DNA of 53,036 nt from Basidiobolus meristosporus CBS 931.73 (GCA_002104905.1 MCFE01000611.1:1-53036); one strand, 5' to 3'; shown: positions 1-10,734, counted from the first letter of the stretch. Notes: a model not told the origin generated them from the sequence alone. Translations and numbers: made by a program.

Positions 1-159
1 ATGCCTACTCTCATTTCATTGAGTAATATCTAAAGTTTCAACTTTTGGCATCTGGACCCAGGTTCTACATGTCAACTTTCAACCGATGGACCCAGGTCCT
101 GGGCCTCAGCATGCATCACTACACACAGGTCCTGGATATCAACACTTAGTAAATTGGGC
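1..159 (-). repeat. Inverted scrap of array I minisatellite
   Basis: This stretch is the exact reverse complement of 38293-38451, with position i pairing with 38452-i. I checked it base by base and found no mismatch. The match stops at 159/160, where LTR C-like sequence begins. It carries the typical array I words (CCCAGGTCC, TCCTGGATATC) in the orientation opposite to array I. The window edge truncates it, so its true length is unknown. Confidence 0.9.
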
Positions 160-790
160 CTAAGTACCCCAACTGATATTCCCTAGCCCACAAATAACTA
201 ATTTTAGTTATGATTTAATTCTCCCATCTCTGAGTCTATTTTTAGCTGTCACACCTGATCTACTTTCATTTGATTAGCACCTTGTCAACTGATATGCCTA
301 GCCTTCTCAGGAGATTAGTCATCTGATATGTACCCAATGAATTACCACTTGCCAAGCAATCAGCCAATTGATGATGTGATTTTAATTTATCTTATGTACC
401 AATCAACTCCTTGGTAGATATCAATTAGCAATCCACTTTCTTGGGGCTTACTGATTCACCGTGGTCAGAAAAGTGTAAATAAAGTCTACCAAACCTTTTG
501 GTTTAATGTGTATCTCAACATAACTCAGAGTCCAACAGTTCCATTCTAGTTTCTACCCAAGCCTTTTAAATCTAGCACTCCTAGGAACATCAAGCCTATC
601 CAGCAAAGCAAGTCAACTCTGTTGTTTTTATAGCCAAACCAAGCTATAGCCAGACAAATACTGGACCAGAACTCTTTTTCAAGTATATACACCTCTTCCT
701 GACAACTCTAGGATTCTGCACTTGATTGCTCCTTTGATTTGGCAAGACCATTCAGGAGCTTTTATTAACGTTTCTCTTGGCTATATCACA
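160..790 (+). mobile_element. Truncated LTR C copy
   Basis: It aligns along its length in direct orientation with the complete solo LTR at 41245-41942. Shared landmarks are the 'AACTGAT' and 'CACAAATAAC' region near 170-195, 'GATCAGAAAAGTATAAATAAA'-like sequence near 468-484, and the CTCTTG...ATATxACA end at 772-790. About 57 bp at the 5' end of the LTR are missing. The TATA-like TATAAATA of the complete copy reads TGTAAATA here. 'CTGGTACAATG' follows and could be a primer-binding site if this was a 5' LTR, but no retroviral coding sequence follows, so I treat it as a fragment. Confidence 0.7.
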
Positions 791-2699
791 CTGGTACAAT
801 GAAGGGAGATTACGGAGGCAAAGAATTTGAGTCATTTAATTAGGTTGTCAGTGTAAAGAGACTGTCAAGTAACCAGCTAGTAATGCAATATGACTGAAAC
901 ATGGTTGTAATAAGGCCATCAAAGAACTATCAGTGTAAATTAAGTTTTTCACCAGAATTGAGAATTGTAACAGTACAGACCACTGAAAGATATCAAGCGT
1001 TTGTGATAGGTCCATAATGGGACCATTGAGAAACCATGAAGACACCATTAAGTTTTCTATCAGAAGTGGAAATTCCAATGGCCTAAGTGGCTGAAAGCAA
1101 ATGGATTCTGTGATAAGGTCATTGTGCAGCCATTGCAAACATTACAGATAACTTTGAGAAGCTGTTAAGATTTGCTGAGGGTATTTGACATTTACCACTA
1201 ATATAGGGCTGTCAAGGCTATGTGAGAAGTCTGCTGAACTCCATGTTAACAGGATTCATATGGTTCCATTGTAGGGTCTTTGCGGAGTGATCTAGACCTA
1301 ATCCACTCAAAATGTCAAAATATCTTTCATAGGAATCTAGGTATGCCTTCTGTATTGCTTGTTCCAGTACTAGTGCTGTTTACTGGACTGTGGACCAAAG
1401 AAAGCTGCCAAGCTACTAGACTTAGGCTTGTGCTTCTTACAGTACTTGGCTAGTGATGTGTGGATATTGTGATTGTCTATGATGGCATATTATATAGTGT
1501 TGTAAGAGTTTTGGAGATATTGGAAGTGATTGGGAGGACAAGTAAATTATGTGGTTTTCACTTAATGATTTATTGAATGTAAAAGTAGTATTTGTACTTT
1601 TACCTGGTCTTGGTATTACAAACATGTAGAATACGTTAATGCAGGTCCCAAGAACATTTGTGCAAAGTTTGGGGCTGTTTGGACAACTTTGAGAATTTCC
1701 ATGTTCTGGGTACCTGGTATTTTGGTGAAAATATTTTAAGTAAATCACAACAAGGATTTTGGTCAGTATTCTGTAGGATTTGAGTGTACTGATCTAAGAG
1801 ACAAAGTTAGGTGAATATTTAGGTGGAATTACAAATTTTTACAACATATAGAAGTGCGTGAATGCAAATAGTATGTAGTGTGACCTATGTTTTGGTAGGG
1901 GGTTGTTCCAATTTATATGTGTTATTTATTATAGCTTTAAATCATAATATCTTGAATTGTCATAGGGTCAACAACTCATATATGAGACTGTCTAAAATCT
2001 GCAGGATATCCAGATGAAAAAAGATATATTTGAGCTATAATGCTGATCTAGGTTCAATTTCCCCTTTTGGGCACAATTGCTCTGATGTCACAGGATAAAA
2101 AAGAAAAAAAAGACCAAGTTAGTACTGTAACCAGCATCTCACCCATAAAGCACAATGCCAGCACAGAAAGAACTGTTGTGATTTAAGAAGTGATTTGGAT
2201 ATAAGGAACTTATCAAGAAATAGTGATAATAGTTGAACTGTTGTTTCTTCATAAAGAAGCTTGGTATTTATACCTTTGTAGAAGTAATACAGCTGTAACA
2301 CTAAGCAAGGAGGGCTTCTCAATATTCAGGAGCATTCTGTAACAGTTTCAGGGTAAGTACATAATGTTTGGTAATAGTGCTAATTTGATTCTGACCATAG
2401 GGGAATAACCATAAGATCATAGATCTGAAGAAAGTGGCAAAGTTAGGGCTGTAAGTTAGTCCCTCAGTGTCCAAGACTAGTCCAGAATTGCTAAGTAAAT
2501 TTTGAGCTGCTGAATGATACCAAATAGTCCATTATTTCAACAAATAATCAAAGAATAGGGGGATTATTTTGCCACACATATATTATCTAGAGGATCTAGT
2601 ACAAGTGCAATTTCTGTGGCATTTAGCTAGTCACTCAACAGTTTTTTAATGATAACTGACTTCACTATTCTCTTAGTATAAACTGAGCAGAGTGGGTAT
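791..2699. other. No recognisable gene
   Basis: AT-rich sequence with only short open frames on the minus strand (848-1138 and 1437-1748). Their translations show no domain, motif or repeat that I recognise. I see no tandem repeat, LTR or inverted repeat. It may be old transposon sequence upstream of the Tnp2 relic. Confidence 0.5.
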
Positions 2700-4231
2700 G
2701 ACACATTAAGTTACTCTCCTCATACTTCTGAGGAGTCTCCTGGTGGTACAGCTAATAAAGAGGACACACAAGTAGACTGTGAGCCTATCTTGGAGAGCAA
2801 TGGTTCCTGGTACAAAGCCTGCAAAATAAGTATATGAAAGAGTATATACCATCACAAATATTCTGTGTAGCCAAATGAGTCCACAAATTCATCACTGGCA
2901 AAGGATGTGATGCATTGGATTGAGAAATGATACACTTTACCAATTTTAGTAGGAAGGGTATTGGGGACATACTGCTGCAACTGGCTAAAAAGCTTACTTC
3001 ACTGCAAGACACCACTAACATGCTATAAGTGAATAAGCACAATGAATCTGACTACATATGACCTGGAGCTGACATAGAGACCATCATGTGCCCATAGCTG
3101 TACACTATGCCAATCAATGTATAATGCCATTACCAAATGTCCAATTTAAAAGGAATCTACAACCAATGTTAGCAAATATCTTTCACATTCTGGACATATT
3201 ATGGTGATACCCTATCAAAAGATGCTACCACAGTCTAATGAGTACAATCATGCAATATAGTACTGCTATCAGTTTGTGTCAGCCAAAGAATTGAAGGATA
3301 TATTGGATGGAGAATACATCAACAAGCACAAGATTAAGGTCTTGTCAGAAGGTATGCTTGACCATGCCATTGCCTTGACATTTGGTAAATTGTCACCAAA
3401 CAAGTACACTGCCAGTAAATCTTGCTTGGCACTAGATCTCATCAGCTTGTATTTACCATCAATGTTATAGTATCTGGGCAGAAGCCTGAAGATAACCTCA
3501 TTAATATCTGGTCCAAGCTCACTGTTGAATTGGCTTAGCTGTTGGTACCCACTGTTAGCAAGGTTCCAGATAATCTCCAGAGTTATACTATTAGATGGCT
3601 GTCATGTTAGAGCACACAGAAAGCTTAGCATTGGATATACACCTGCAACTAACAAGATTGATGGATTATTTGAGTACAATGAATGATGTTACTGTCAAAT
3701 GTATGAGAAGCATGAAGTGTACTCCACCATCCATATGGACCATCTTTATCCAAGTACTAATACTAAAAATGAGCCCTGTCCTCAAAAAGAGTGTTCCAAA
3801 GGTGGGATGAGAATGCAAGAAAGCTGGCAAGTGATTAATCATCAGTCAAAGTATGGGACTAGCCAAGAGCCAAGTACACTGAGCATGGAGTGAGTCAGCT
3901 GGTGTGAAAGCAATCCACTAGAAAAAGTGCATTGCTATCCCACAATTTTCCGACAATGATGACAGAGCATACAAGGGACAATATAACCATAATGCACCAG
4001 TTGAGATTCCAGAGAAATTTAAACCAACTGGCAAGTTACTGTAATGCATCCATTGGCCAAGGTATACCCCAGAGGCACCAATTAATGTCCATACACATAT
4101 GCATCAACATAAGTGTGAGGACTGGTGGAACTGGATATTCACTTATTGTGGTGGCCTACTAAAGTAGTTTATTCCAGCAGCACACTGGAAGCATTGCAAG
4201 CTATTGGTGGATACTATAAAGATGTTCCTTT
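2700..4231 (+). pseudogene. Tnp2-type (CACTA-like) transposase relic, 5' part
   Basis: One plus-strand frame (first bases divisible by 3) stays protein-like from about 2712 to 4231, broken by in-frame TGA, TAG and TAA codons where Trp or Gln would fit. Recognisable blocks are 'HAIALTFGKLSPNKYTASK' (3363-3419) and 'YTPATNKIDGLFEYNE' (about 3639-3686) followed by CYCQM. These resemble the 'DIALGLSTDGF' and 'GDIPAVSxLxGxxGHNG..PCRxC' blocks of fungal Tnp2 transposases; that comparison is from memory of the family. The protein would cut and move a CACTA/EnSpm-type DNA transposon in the nucleus. The frame runs up to 4231, where element 1 was inserted, and resumes at 15234. Many stops make it non-functional. 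Confidence 0.65.
4228..4231. repeat. Target-site duplication of element 1, left
   Basis: CTTT lies directly before the TGTTA of the left LTR A and recurs at 15230-15233 after the right LTR A. The solo copy of the same LTR at 37432-37797 also has a 4-bp duplication (CAAA), which supports a 4-bp duplication for this family. Confidence 0.75.
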
Positions 4232-4599
4232 TGTTACAAGTATTGGTATAAGAGTTGTAGAGGAATAGAGAGTTTAGCTAGTATTGTATTCACTAAAACT
4301 TGAGCGGATTTTTATTGAGATTTGAGCAGCTCCTTATATACATTTTGCCAGATCAATTGCTGACTAATTGTATTTCCTAATGTAGGTTGTGGCTGATGAC
4401 TCATATGATTGCATCATCATCACCCAATAAGATCCTACTTAATATATCTATTTCTGTCTGATAAGGGTCTGCTGATTTATTTGCTGACTAATGCTACTGA
4501 TTTCATATATTATACTAATATACTGATAACCTAAACATATACTAATTGATTTGACCAACAACTTATCTAACTTAATCATTCAAGCGGCAGATCATAACA
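4232..4599 (-). repeat. LTR A, 3' copy of element 1
   Basis: A 368-bp LTR with TGTTA...TAACA inverted ends. On the minus strand it holds a TATA box (rc of CTTATATACA, near 4333-4342) followed by an AATAAA signal (rc of TTTTTATTG, near 4310-4319). Two further copies are present: 14649-15229 (with an insertion) and the solo LTR at 37432-37797. Confidence 0.95.
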
Positions 4600-4608
4600 T
4601 TCTCCCCT
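4600..4608 (-). promoter_or_regulatory. Polypurine tract of element 1
   Basis: On the minus strand AGGGGAGAA directly precedes the TGTTATG start of the 3' LTR. This is the usual place and composition of the plus-strand primer of an LTR retrotransposon. Confidence 0.8.
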
Positions 4609-4649
4609 ACTAAAGTTGAGAGGGTTCTCCTGAATCTCTTTTCTTATGA

Positions 4650-5173
4650 TACCAATATCTTGATGGTTCAGTATTATCAGCAAGTCTTGCAAGCTTGAGT
4701 CTGTCCCTATGCACTAAGTCTTCCCGTATATTGCCTTGTTTGTCCACTAGTTGGTAAGTTGCAAATGAACATTCTCTGATAATCTTGAATGATCCTGTTC
4801 ATTGTGGCTCAAACTTCTTGCAAGTGTTGTTTCTTAGCAATACAAAGTTCCTAACTGTCAATGCTTCTGGTGCTATAGTCTTATCAGATCTCTGCTTCAT
4901 CTTTTCTGCACTTTGAGATACTTTGTTCTGTGCCTCTTGACGTCTTTGTTCCAGTTGCTGGTGTCTACTTGGCTGACTGAATTCATCTTCTAAGGTGTCT
5001 GTAAGCTTTGGTTGTGTGAGATCTCCTGTAATCCTTGGTTCACATCCATACACTAAGTAAAACAGTGATTGCTGGGTGGTGTTATGTACTCTGACTCTGC
5101 ATGCAAAGAGTGCTTGGTCTATATACTCATCTCATCTACTGACAACTCCATTTGCATACTTGGTCAGCATTTT
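4650..5173 (-). pseudogene. Element 1 integrase C-terminal region relic
   Basis: On the minus strand the sequence reads through a YGCEPR block (about 5034-5052), a charged helix rich in Gln, Glu and Arg, and a GPY/F-like module with 'WTGSFKI' where W-x-G-P-F is usual. The Trp codon is TGA at 4799-4801, and another TGG-like codon is TGA near 5134, so two nonsense changes break it. Downstream 'LVDKQGNIREDLVHRDRLK' is the usual tail of this module. It would help integrase bind DNA. No chromodomain is visible, unlike element 2. Confidence 0.75.
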
Positions 5174-6454
5174 TTAAAATAATCCATTAAACCAATGAGT
5201 GACTCCATTAGTTCTGGGGTGATATGCCAAGGTTTTCAGGTGTCTGATCTGCTGCATTTCCAGGTAAGCCTCTAATGTCTTTGCAATAAAGTTTGCTCCT
5301 CTATCAGATAGGATCTCCACAGGGCTTCCAAACTTCATCAGAATCCCATGGTAAATGAAACTTGCAACTTCTTGTTCACTGGCTATTGGTGCAGCTTTAG
5401 CAACCGGCCATATAGTGGCATGGTCAATTGCTACTATGATCCAACTGTTGCATTTCCTGGTGGTTGGCAGTCTTCCATTAAAGTCAATTCCCCATCTTTC
5501 AAATGGTCTTACAGGCTCCAAGGGAAAGAGTTTGGAAATTCTCTGTGATTGGCTTTGGTTGATTTGGCAATTTGGGCATGTTTTCACCAGCTTCTCAATG
5601 TCTTGTTTCATTCTGAGCCACCATGCTCTGGCTTTCACAAGGCTATAGGTTCCTTCAGTTCCAAGATGTCCATATCCATTGTGTAGCTTATGTATGAAAT
5701 CCAGGCAAGAAACATAAGGGAAATAGGCAATAGGACTTCGATCAACAATTTGGTAGAGTGTTTCATCCTGTACTACAAATTTGCTGGCTTCATCACGGAT
5801 TATCTTCTTGATATCTTCATCCACCTCATTAGGAATGGCTTGGTCTTCCAAGTACTTTGGTAATAGGCTAGGCCAATCTGATTCATGCACCAAGCTGAGT
5901 TGTGCAACTTGATCTAATTTTGATAAGGCATCAGCAACCATGTTGTTTTTTCCAGGGCAGTGGATAATCACCAGGTCAAATTGCTGAGTGTATTCACTCC
6001 ATCTTGTCATTCTTCTAGATAGTACCTTCTGAGTCAATATATACTTGAGGGAGGCATGATCAGTCTTCACAGTGCATTTGACTCCTTCAATATAGCATCT
6101 CCATGACTTCAAGCAGTGTATTATAGCAAGCATCTCCTTCTCATGGACTGGATTGTTTTGTTCTGCTGAGTTCAGTTTCTTGGATTCAAAGACAACAGGG
6201 TAGTCCTTTTCCTTGTGTTCTTGGCTCAGCACTTCACCAATTGCATAATCTGAAGAATCTGTGCACAGAGTGAACTCTTTTCTGAAGTCTGGTATTCTTA
6301 AGCTTGGCAGGTTAGCAAGTTCATTCTTGAGCGTCTGGAAGGCAGTCTCACCAGCTATGTCCCACTTGTAGGTATTGTCTTTCATGAGGATATCAGTTAA
6401 AGGGGCTGCAATACTTGCAAAAGACTTGACAAATCCCCAATAATAGGAAACCAT
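5174..6454 (-). pseudogene. Element 1 RNase H and integrase core
   Basis: The longest open frame in the window, 426 codons. Residues about 1-180 are the end of RT and the RNase H domain: CTDSSDYAIG, EKEMLAI, KTDHASLKYI and NMVADALSK carry the usual acidic residues. Then comes the integrase zinc motif (HNGYGHLG ... CPNCQ) and the catalytic core with WGIDFNG (first Asp) and LSDRGANF (second Asp). The third acidic residue is lost: the usual TNG..ERFNG reads TNGVTHWFNG, with His where Glu belongs, and a stop follows after five more residues. It would have removed RNA from the RNA-DNA hybrid and joined cDNA to the genome. The missing Glu means this integrase could not act. Confidence 0.9.
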
Positions 6455-6501
6455 TCCAAGGAATGATCTGAGCTCTGATATGCTATGGGCTGCTTCAAAT
6501 T

Positions 6502-7481
6502 CTAGATAACTTCAGCCTTCTTAGGGAATAAGGTCACTCCTGTGCTAGTCACTATGGGTCCCAGATATTCAACGTGTTCCTTGAAGAATTCACACTTGGC
6601 TAGCTTGCCATATAGCTTGTTCTCTCTTAGTTTCTTCAAGACCTTTTCAATGTGCACCACATGATCCTCTTCTGTCTTGCTGTATATCAATATGTCATCC
6701 AGGTTGATTATCACAGACTTGTCTAAGTACTCCTGAAAGACAGTCTGCATCAGCGTCATGAATGTTGCAGGGGCATTAGTGAGGCCAAAACTTATGACTA
6801 AGTACTTGTAATGTCCATATCTGGTCCTGAATGCTGTCTTAATGATATCTTCTGGTTTCACCCTAATCTGGTTATATCCTGACATTAGGTCAATCTTGCT
6901 GAATATGGTTGGTCCAAAAGCTCATAAATCCAAGGTATGGGGTACTTATTCTTGACGGTACCTGAGTTGAGGGCTCTGTAGTCAATGCACATCCTAAGTG
7001 TTCCATCCTTCTTTTTCACAAAAAGCAATGCTGCTCCCCAAGGTGACTTGCTAGGTCTGATGTATCCTTGCTCCAATAGCTGACCAATTTGTCTCTTCAT
7101 TTCCTCCAATTCCAATGGACTCATTCTGTAAGGTGTCTTGCTAGCTGGAGGGCTATCTCCTGTGTCAATAGCATGATCCACATCTCTGACTGGTGGTAGG
7201 CTTACAAGCTCATCTGGAAACACGTCTAAATATTTCTTCAAGAGAGTCTGGACCTGCTGGGGTGCTGGGGTAGCGGAATCCTCCTGTAATACTGCCATGA
7301 GGAACATCTGGGTTCCATTTCTAAGTGCTCTAGAGAACTGGGTCTTGCTAAGTTCACTTGTCTCACACATACTGGAATTGACCAAGTTGAAATCCAGCCA
7401 GGCAGTTAATAGCTCATAGGTCTTGTTGTCTTTTTGGATCTGAGTAGCATGGGTTCTCCAGTTGATTGATGGATTACACAA
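6502..7481 (-). pseudogene. Element 1 reverse transcriptase
   Basis: Two overlapping frames joined by a frameshift near 6885-6905. The upstream frame holds the RT fingers: '[11 protein letters not shown]', '[14 protein letters not shown]', '[20 protein letters not shown]' and '[10 protein letters not shown]'. The downstream frame holds 'MSGYNQIRVK', 'KTAFRTRYGHYKYLVISFGL', 'TNAPATF' and the active-site block. The catalytic motif reads N-L-D-D instead of Y/F-L-D-D (VIINLDDILIYSK), so the conserved aromatic is replaced by Asn. A stop follows AEVI before the RNase H frame. It would copy element RNA into cDNA inside the Gag particle; the changes indicate a dead copy. Confidence 0.9.
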
Positions 7482-8155
7482 AATATCCAGGTTTTTCCAA
7501 GTACAAGGTCAAACTTGCAGTTCCCAAATATTTAAGCTGGTAGGTCTTTTTCATAGTCATTGATCTTCATTCTTACTGGCTGGGTAATATGGTTGATTAT
7601 GTGAGAGTTCCCATCAGCTGTGGAGACTGAAGTGGATTTGGTGGGTTATGAGTTGATTCCAGCTTTCAAGGCAAATTGCTCTGACATGTACTCATGCAGT
7701 GCTCCTGAGTCAATCATGATCTTAGCAGGTACTCCATTGATTACTCCATTCAAGTATAATAGCTTTTCTGAGTTTGAGGTTATCTGGGATAGGTATTCTT
7801 CTGTCATGTGGAAGGTGAGTTCTAAGTCTTCTTCAAGTTCATCCTCCATGTTACTATGCTCCATGGCCTCAATACGGCTAAAGGTTCTTGATGGCTGGTG
7901 TCCATTTCTTCTCTGAAGGCAGTACTTTGCAATATGTCCTTGCTGGTGGCAATAGAAGCAAAGTCCTTTCTTCTTACATTCTTCTGAGGTGGGATTCTTC
8001 TGCATAGCATCTATTTCCATTGGTACTGCTTCTGACTGTCTTCATTCATAATGATTGTAGCCTTTCTGATTAGTTGCTGTAGGCTTCTAAACTCCAAACA
8101 TAGCTGAGTCATGGTCAATGGCAATCTTGATGGCTTCTTCAATAGTCTGAGGTCT
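7482..8155 (-). pseudogene. Element 1 nucleocapsid zinc knuckle and protease
   Basis: The open frame 7646-8020 begins shortly before a CCHC knuckle (CFYCHQQGHIAKYC) that would bind element RNA. It then runs through an acidic linker to an aspartic protease active site, 'IMIDSGALHEYMSEQFA', with the D-S-G triad intact. Stops at about 8021-8100 separate it from Gag, and another stop follows GINS before sequence still resembling the end of the protease. Gag and Pol were probably one frame originally; I cannot exclude a programmed frameshift, but the several stops point to decay. Confidence 0.85.
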
Positions 8156-8728
8156 TCAATAACTCACTTCCTTGCAAGTTCTTTCTTTCAACCCATCAAT
8201 AAAGTATTCAACTTGATCCAGGGGGTCCATTCTTTCAATTTGTCCAAGTAGACATCTGTACTCATAGATGTATTCTTGAACCATTCCTTTCTGTCTGAGT
8301 GTCTTTAACTTCCTTCTTAGTAGTGTCTGCTGGTGTGGAGGTTCAAAAGCATCCTGAATTTCTGTCACAAACTCATCCCAGGTAGAGATTGTAGAGCATC
8401 CAATCATATTGGCTGACCTGATCTTGTTGTGGTACCACTCTAAAGCTGCATCTGCCAGGTAAGAAGCTGCATAATGCAACTTGCTTTCTGGAGCAATTCC
8501 TTTAGCTTTAAAAGCTTCTTCAATCTGAAAGAGCAAAGTTCCCAGGTTTTCATTAACTCTGCCATGGTACCGGTTGACCTTCACACTAAAGTTGCTCTTG
8601 ACAGGGCTTTGCTGGCTCTGAGCCATGGTAGTCATTCCTTGTTGCTGTTGGCTGAGGACCTGGAGTAACTGTTGCTGTTGGGCCAGGACTTGCTGCATGG
8701 CATTCTTCCATTCTTGATTGTCCAACAT
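8156..8728 (-). pseudogene. Element 1 Gag (capsid)
   Basis: A 190-codon frame beginning with ATG at 8728, about 60 bases inside the internal region. Residues 1-50 are Gln-rich and probably coiled coil. From about residue 60 it shows the Retrotrans_gag pattern: 'LFQIEEAFKAKGI', 'YLADAALEWYHNKI', 'WDEFVTEIQDAFEP' and 'LLRRKLKTLRQKGMVQEY'. It would form the virus-like particle. The frame ends at a stop before the zinc knuckle, so this is a truncated Gag. Confidence 0.9.
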
Positions 8729-8787
8729 CTTGAGGGTGGTTTCTTCTTTCTTCAGGAGGGAGGTTTCTGGTTATTGCTGCTGCCAAT
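8729..8787 (-). other. Element 1 leader and primer-binding site, cut by element 2
   Basis: On the minus strand the internal region should start with TTGGCAGCAGC directly after the LTR A end (TAACA). The LTR now lies 5.9 kb away at 14649 because element 2 sits in between. CCAAT occurs at 8783-8787 and at 14645-14649, which fits a 5-bp target duplication of element 2 that includes the last base of LTR A. I did not match the primer-binding site to a tRNA. Confidence 0.7.
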
Positions 8788-9318
8788 TGTTATGATTAGA
8801 CACAAGGCAGGAGAGTAGAGCTAGGCAAGGCAGGACCAGGAAAGGACTTAGGTGTGGATCATCAAGGCAAGGTGGGTTTCCAAGGCAAGGCTGTTTATTC
8901 AAGACCTGTGTTTATCAGACTGAGGGATACTTAAGGGGGAATAGGACTATACATACTTTTTGGCTATACTGATGCCAAGAGATATTGGCTAATACTAATG
9001 GGGTTGTGGGGTGAGGTGCAGCAATGTGCTGGGGATAATAATATAGAAGGCAAGGTACTGAGACAGGATGGGGAAATGGATTGGGTCACCTGATCATGTA
9101 ACCAGGTCATGTGATTAGGTATTTCCATATATGGTACTGGACTATGAAAAATATGATGGGAAGCTTCCATGGAATGTTCAATTGTGTAACAATGGTTTGG
9201 AATGGTCAGGAACTTTCTGGAAGGTGGTAGAAGGTTCCAGAAGGAATCTCTTAGAAATTCAGCTAGGAAGCTGAAACTTGGCATGGGTGTTCATGGCTAT
9301 CATGTGATCATGAAACTA
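8788..9318 (-). repeat. LTR B, 3' copy of element 2
   Basis: It matches 14137-14647 along its length, with an extra 18-bp segment near 8870. The plus-strand left end is TGTTATGATTAG. On the minus strand the LTR starts TAGTTTC here and TGGTCTC in the other copy, so the TG is mutated in this copy. A TATA-like sequence lies near 8948-8958 and an AATAAA signal at 8894-8899 (both on the minus strand). The purine run GGAAGAGGAGAA just inside the LTR (9319-9330, minus strand) is the polypurine tract. Confidence 0.92.
9210..9242. promoter_or_regulatory. Two perfect heat-shock-element triplets in LTR B
   Basis: GAACTTTCTGGAA (9210-9222) and GAAGGTTCCAGAA (9230-9242) each fit the nGAAnnTTCnnGAAn consensus bound by trimeric heat-shock factor. 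They lie in the presumptive U3, upstream of the TATA-like box in the minus-strand direction. The first is intact in the 5' LTR; the second has one changed base there. Confidence 0.6.
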
Positions 9319-9396
9319 TTCTCCTCTTCCAGGCAAAGCTCTGTTTCCCTTTGGGGCAGGTTTTGCAGGATATTGCTGGTGGAACTAGGTATACTA

Positions 9397-9560
9397 GTTC
9401 TTGACAATTAGTGAGATGGGTAGCTGGTTCCCATGTTTAGTCACTTGGACCATACCAATCCAGTCTACTAAGTAGCACAGCTTTGACCGGATATACTTGG
9501 AGCCTAGAATCTGTTTAACTTCAAATTCTTAATGTTGGTCAACCTGGATGGCTTGGGGCT
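9397..9560 (-). pseudogene. Element 2 chromodomain relic
   Basis: On the minus strand 'EVKQILGSKYIRSKLCYLVDW' in short form (EVKQILGSK, YLVDWIG) is followed by frame breaks and then 'FHQQYPAKPAPKG' near 9350-9385. This is the usual chromodomain pattern: EVExILdSk, YLVDWkGy, then an EFHxxYPxKP tail. It would tether integrase to modified histone tails. A stop and a frame change after the DW block break it. Confidence 0.8.
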
Positions 9561-9724
9561 TTGCTTCTTGCCAGTTTGGCAAGGTGTTCCTTACAATAAG
9601 GCTCCAGGAGGGACACATGGAAAGTATCATGGATTTTCATACTTGCTGGTAACTGTAGCTGATATACTATAGGCTAATGCTTCTTCTTGATCTTGAAGGA
9701 CCAAGTTTCTTGAAATCCAACTTG

Positions 9725-10734
9725 TCACAAGGCAGTTAGCACTGATGTTTCTTCTGAGCAACCATACAGAATCTCCTTCATTAAAATCAGGGCTGGATGC
9801 CATTTTAGATTGGCATATTTCTTGTAGCTTTCCTGAGCTAAGGATAGTTCTTCCTTGAGGGTATTCTGGATGTCCTGAATTGCTTGGGCATGCTCAGCCA
9901 CATGTGGGCTCATTGGGTTTGTTGGAATCTGTATATCAAACTGAGGGTGGAATCCATGGTTTGCATAGAATGGTGTAAAACCGGTTGCACTATGGCTTGA
10001 GTTGTTGTAGGCAAACTCAGCAACAGGGAGTAGATCAACCCAATTGTCTTGCTGGTAATTGATATAGCACCGGAGGTATAGCTCTAGAATCTGGTTGATT
10101 CTTTCAGTCTGGCCATCAGACTGTGGGTGGAAGGCAGTCAAGAACTTGACTTGAACACCAAGGTATTGCATGAAATGTTTCCAAAACTTGGACACAAACT
10201 GTGGGACTCTATCTGACACAATATCACTGGGACACCATGAAGGCGGAAATATTCTTCAGGACTAATGCAGCGTTTCTTTGCATCAGTGTTCTTACAGCAA
10301 GGGATAAAGTGAGCCATCTTGGCCAGCCGGTCAGTCACTACAAGTATAGCATTGAAGCCACATGACTCAGGGAGGTCAGTAATGAAGTCCATAGATATAG
10401 ATCTCCATTGGTGTTCTGAGATAGGCAAGGGTTGAAGAAGTCCATAGGGCTGGTGTCTGGCTGGTTTTGCATGGTTGCAAATATCACAAGTCAGAATGTA
10501 CTCTTTGATAAGAGTTATCATTCTAGGCCACCAGAAATCTCTTTTGATAGCATTCAAGGTTTTGGCAGTACCAAAGTGGCCTGCAGCCATTGAATCATGC
10601 CAAGACTTAATGATATCTTGCTGGGTGCCTGGGTCTGGGACATAAAGCTGCTGCTTGTGGTAGATGAACTTGTTTACCAAATGCAGGTTCTGGATGTTTG
10701 GGAACTGATATTTCTTGATGGTGCTGGAAGTCAT
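9725..10734 (-). pseudogene. Element 2 integrase
   Basis: Two overlapping frames (10138-10734 and 9725-10219) joined by a frameshift near 10205. Upstream: 'AAGHFGTAKTLNAIKRDFWW', 'TCDICNHAK' (zinc-binding Cys pair) and SMDFITDLP with the first catalytic Asp. Downstream: MSDRVPQFVS with the second Asp and QSDGQTERINQ with the catalytic Glu. All three acidic residues are present, so only the frameshift and the downstream breaks disable it. The tail, 'LPVAEFAYNNS', 'ATGFTPFYANHG', is typical of fungal chromoviruses. Confidence 0.9.

Noticed and set aside
791-840. A possible primer-binding site and retroviral internal region after the LTR C fragment
   Set aside because: CTGGTACAATG is suggestive, but no gag, RT or integrase motif follows in 791-2699.
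848-1748. Minus-strand open frames 848-1138 and 1437-1748
   Set aside because: No recognisable motif, domain or second copy. Length is within chance for this composition.
2785-3042. Minus-strand frame 2785-3042 as a membrane protein
   Set aside because: The opposite strand carries the Tnp2 relic frame through the same region, and the hydrophobic appearance comes from reading its antisense.
7620-7916. Plus-strand open frames across elements 1 and 2 (for example 7620-7916, 11028-11402, 12526-12837)
   Set aside because: They are shadows of the minus-strand gag-pol frames, which have clear domain motifs.
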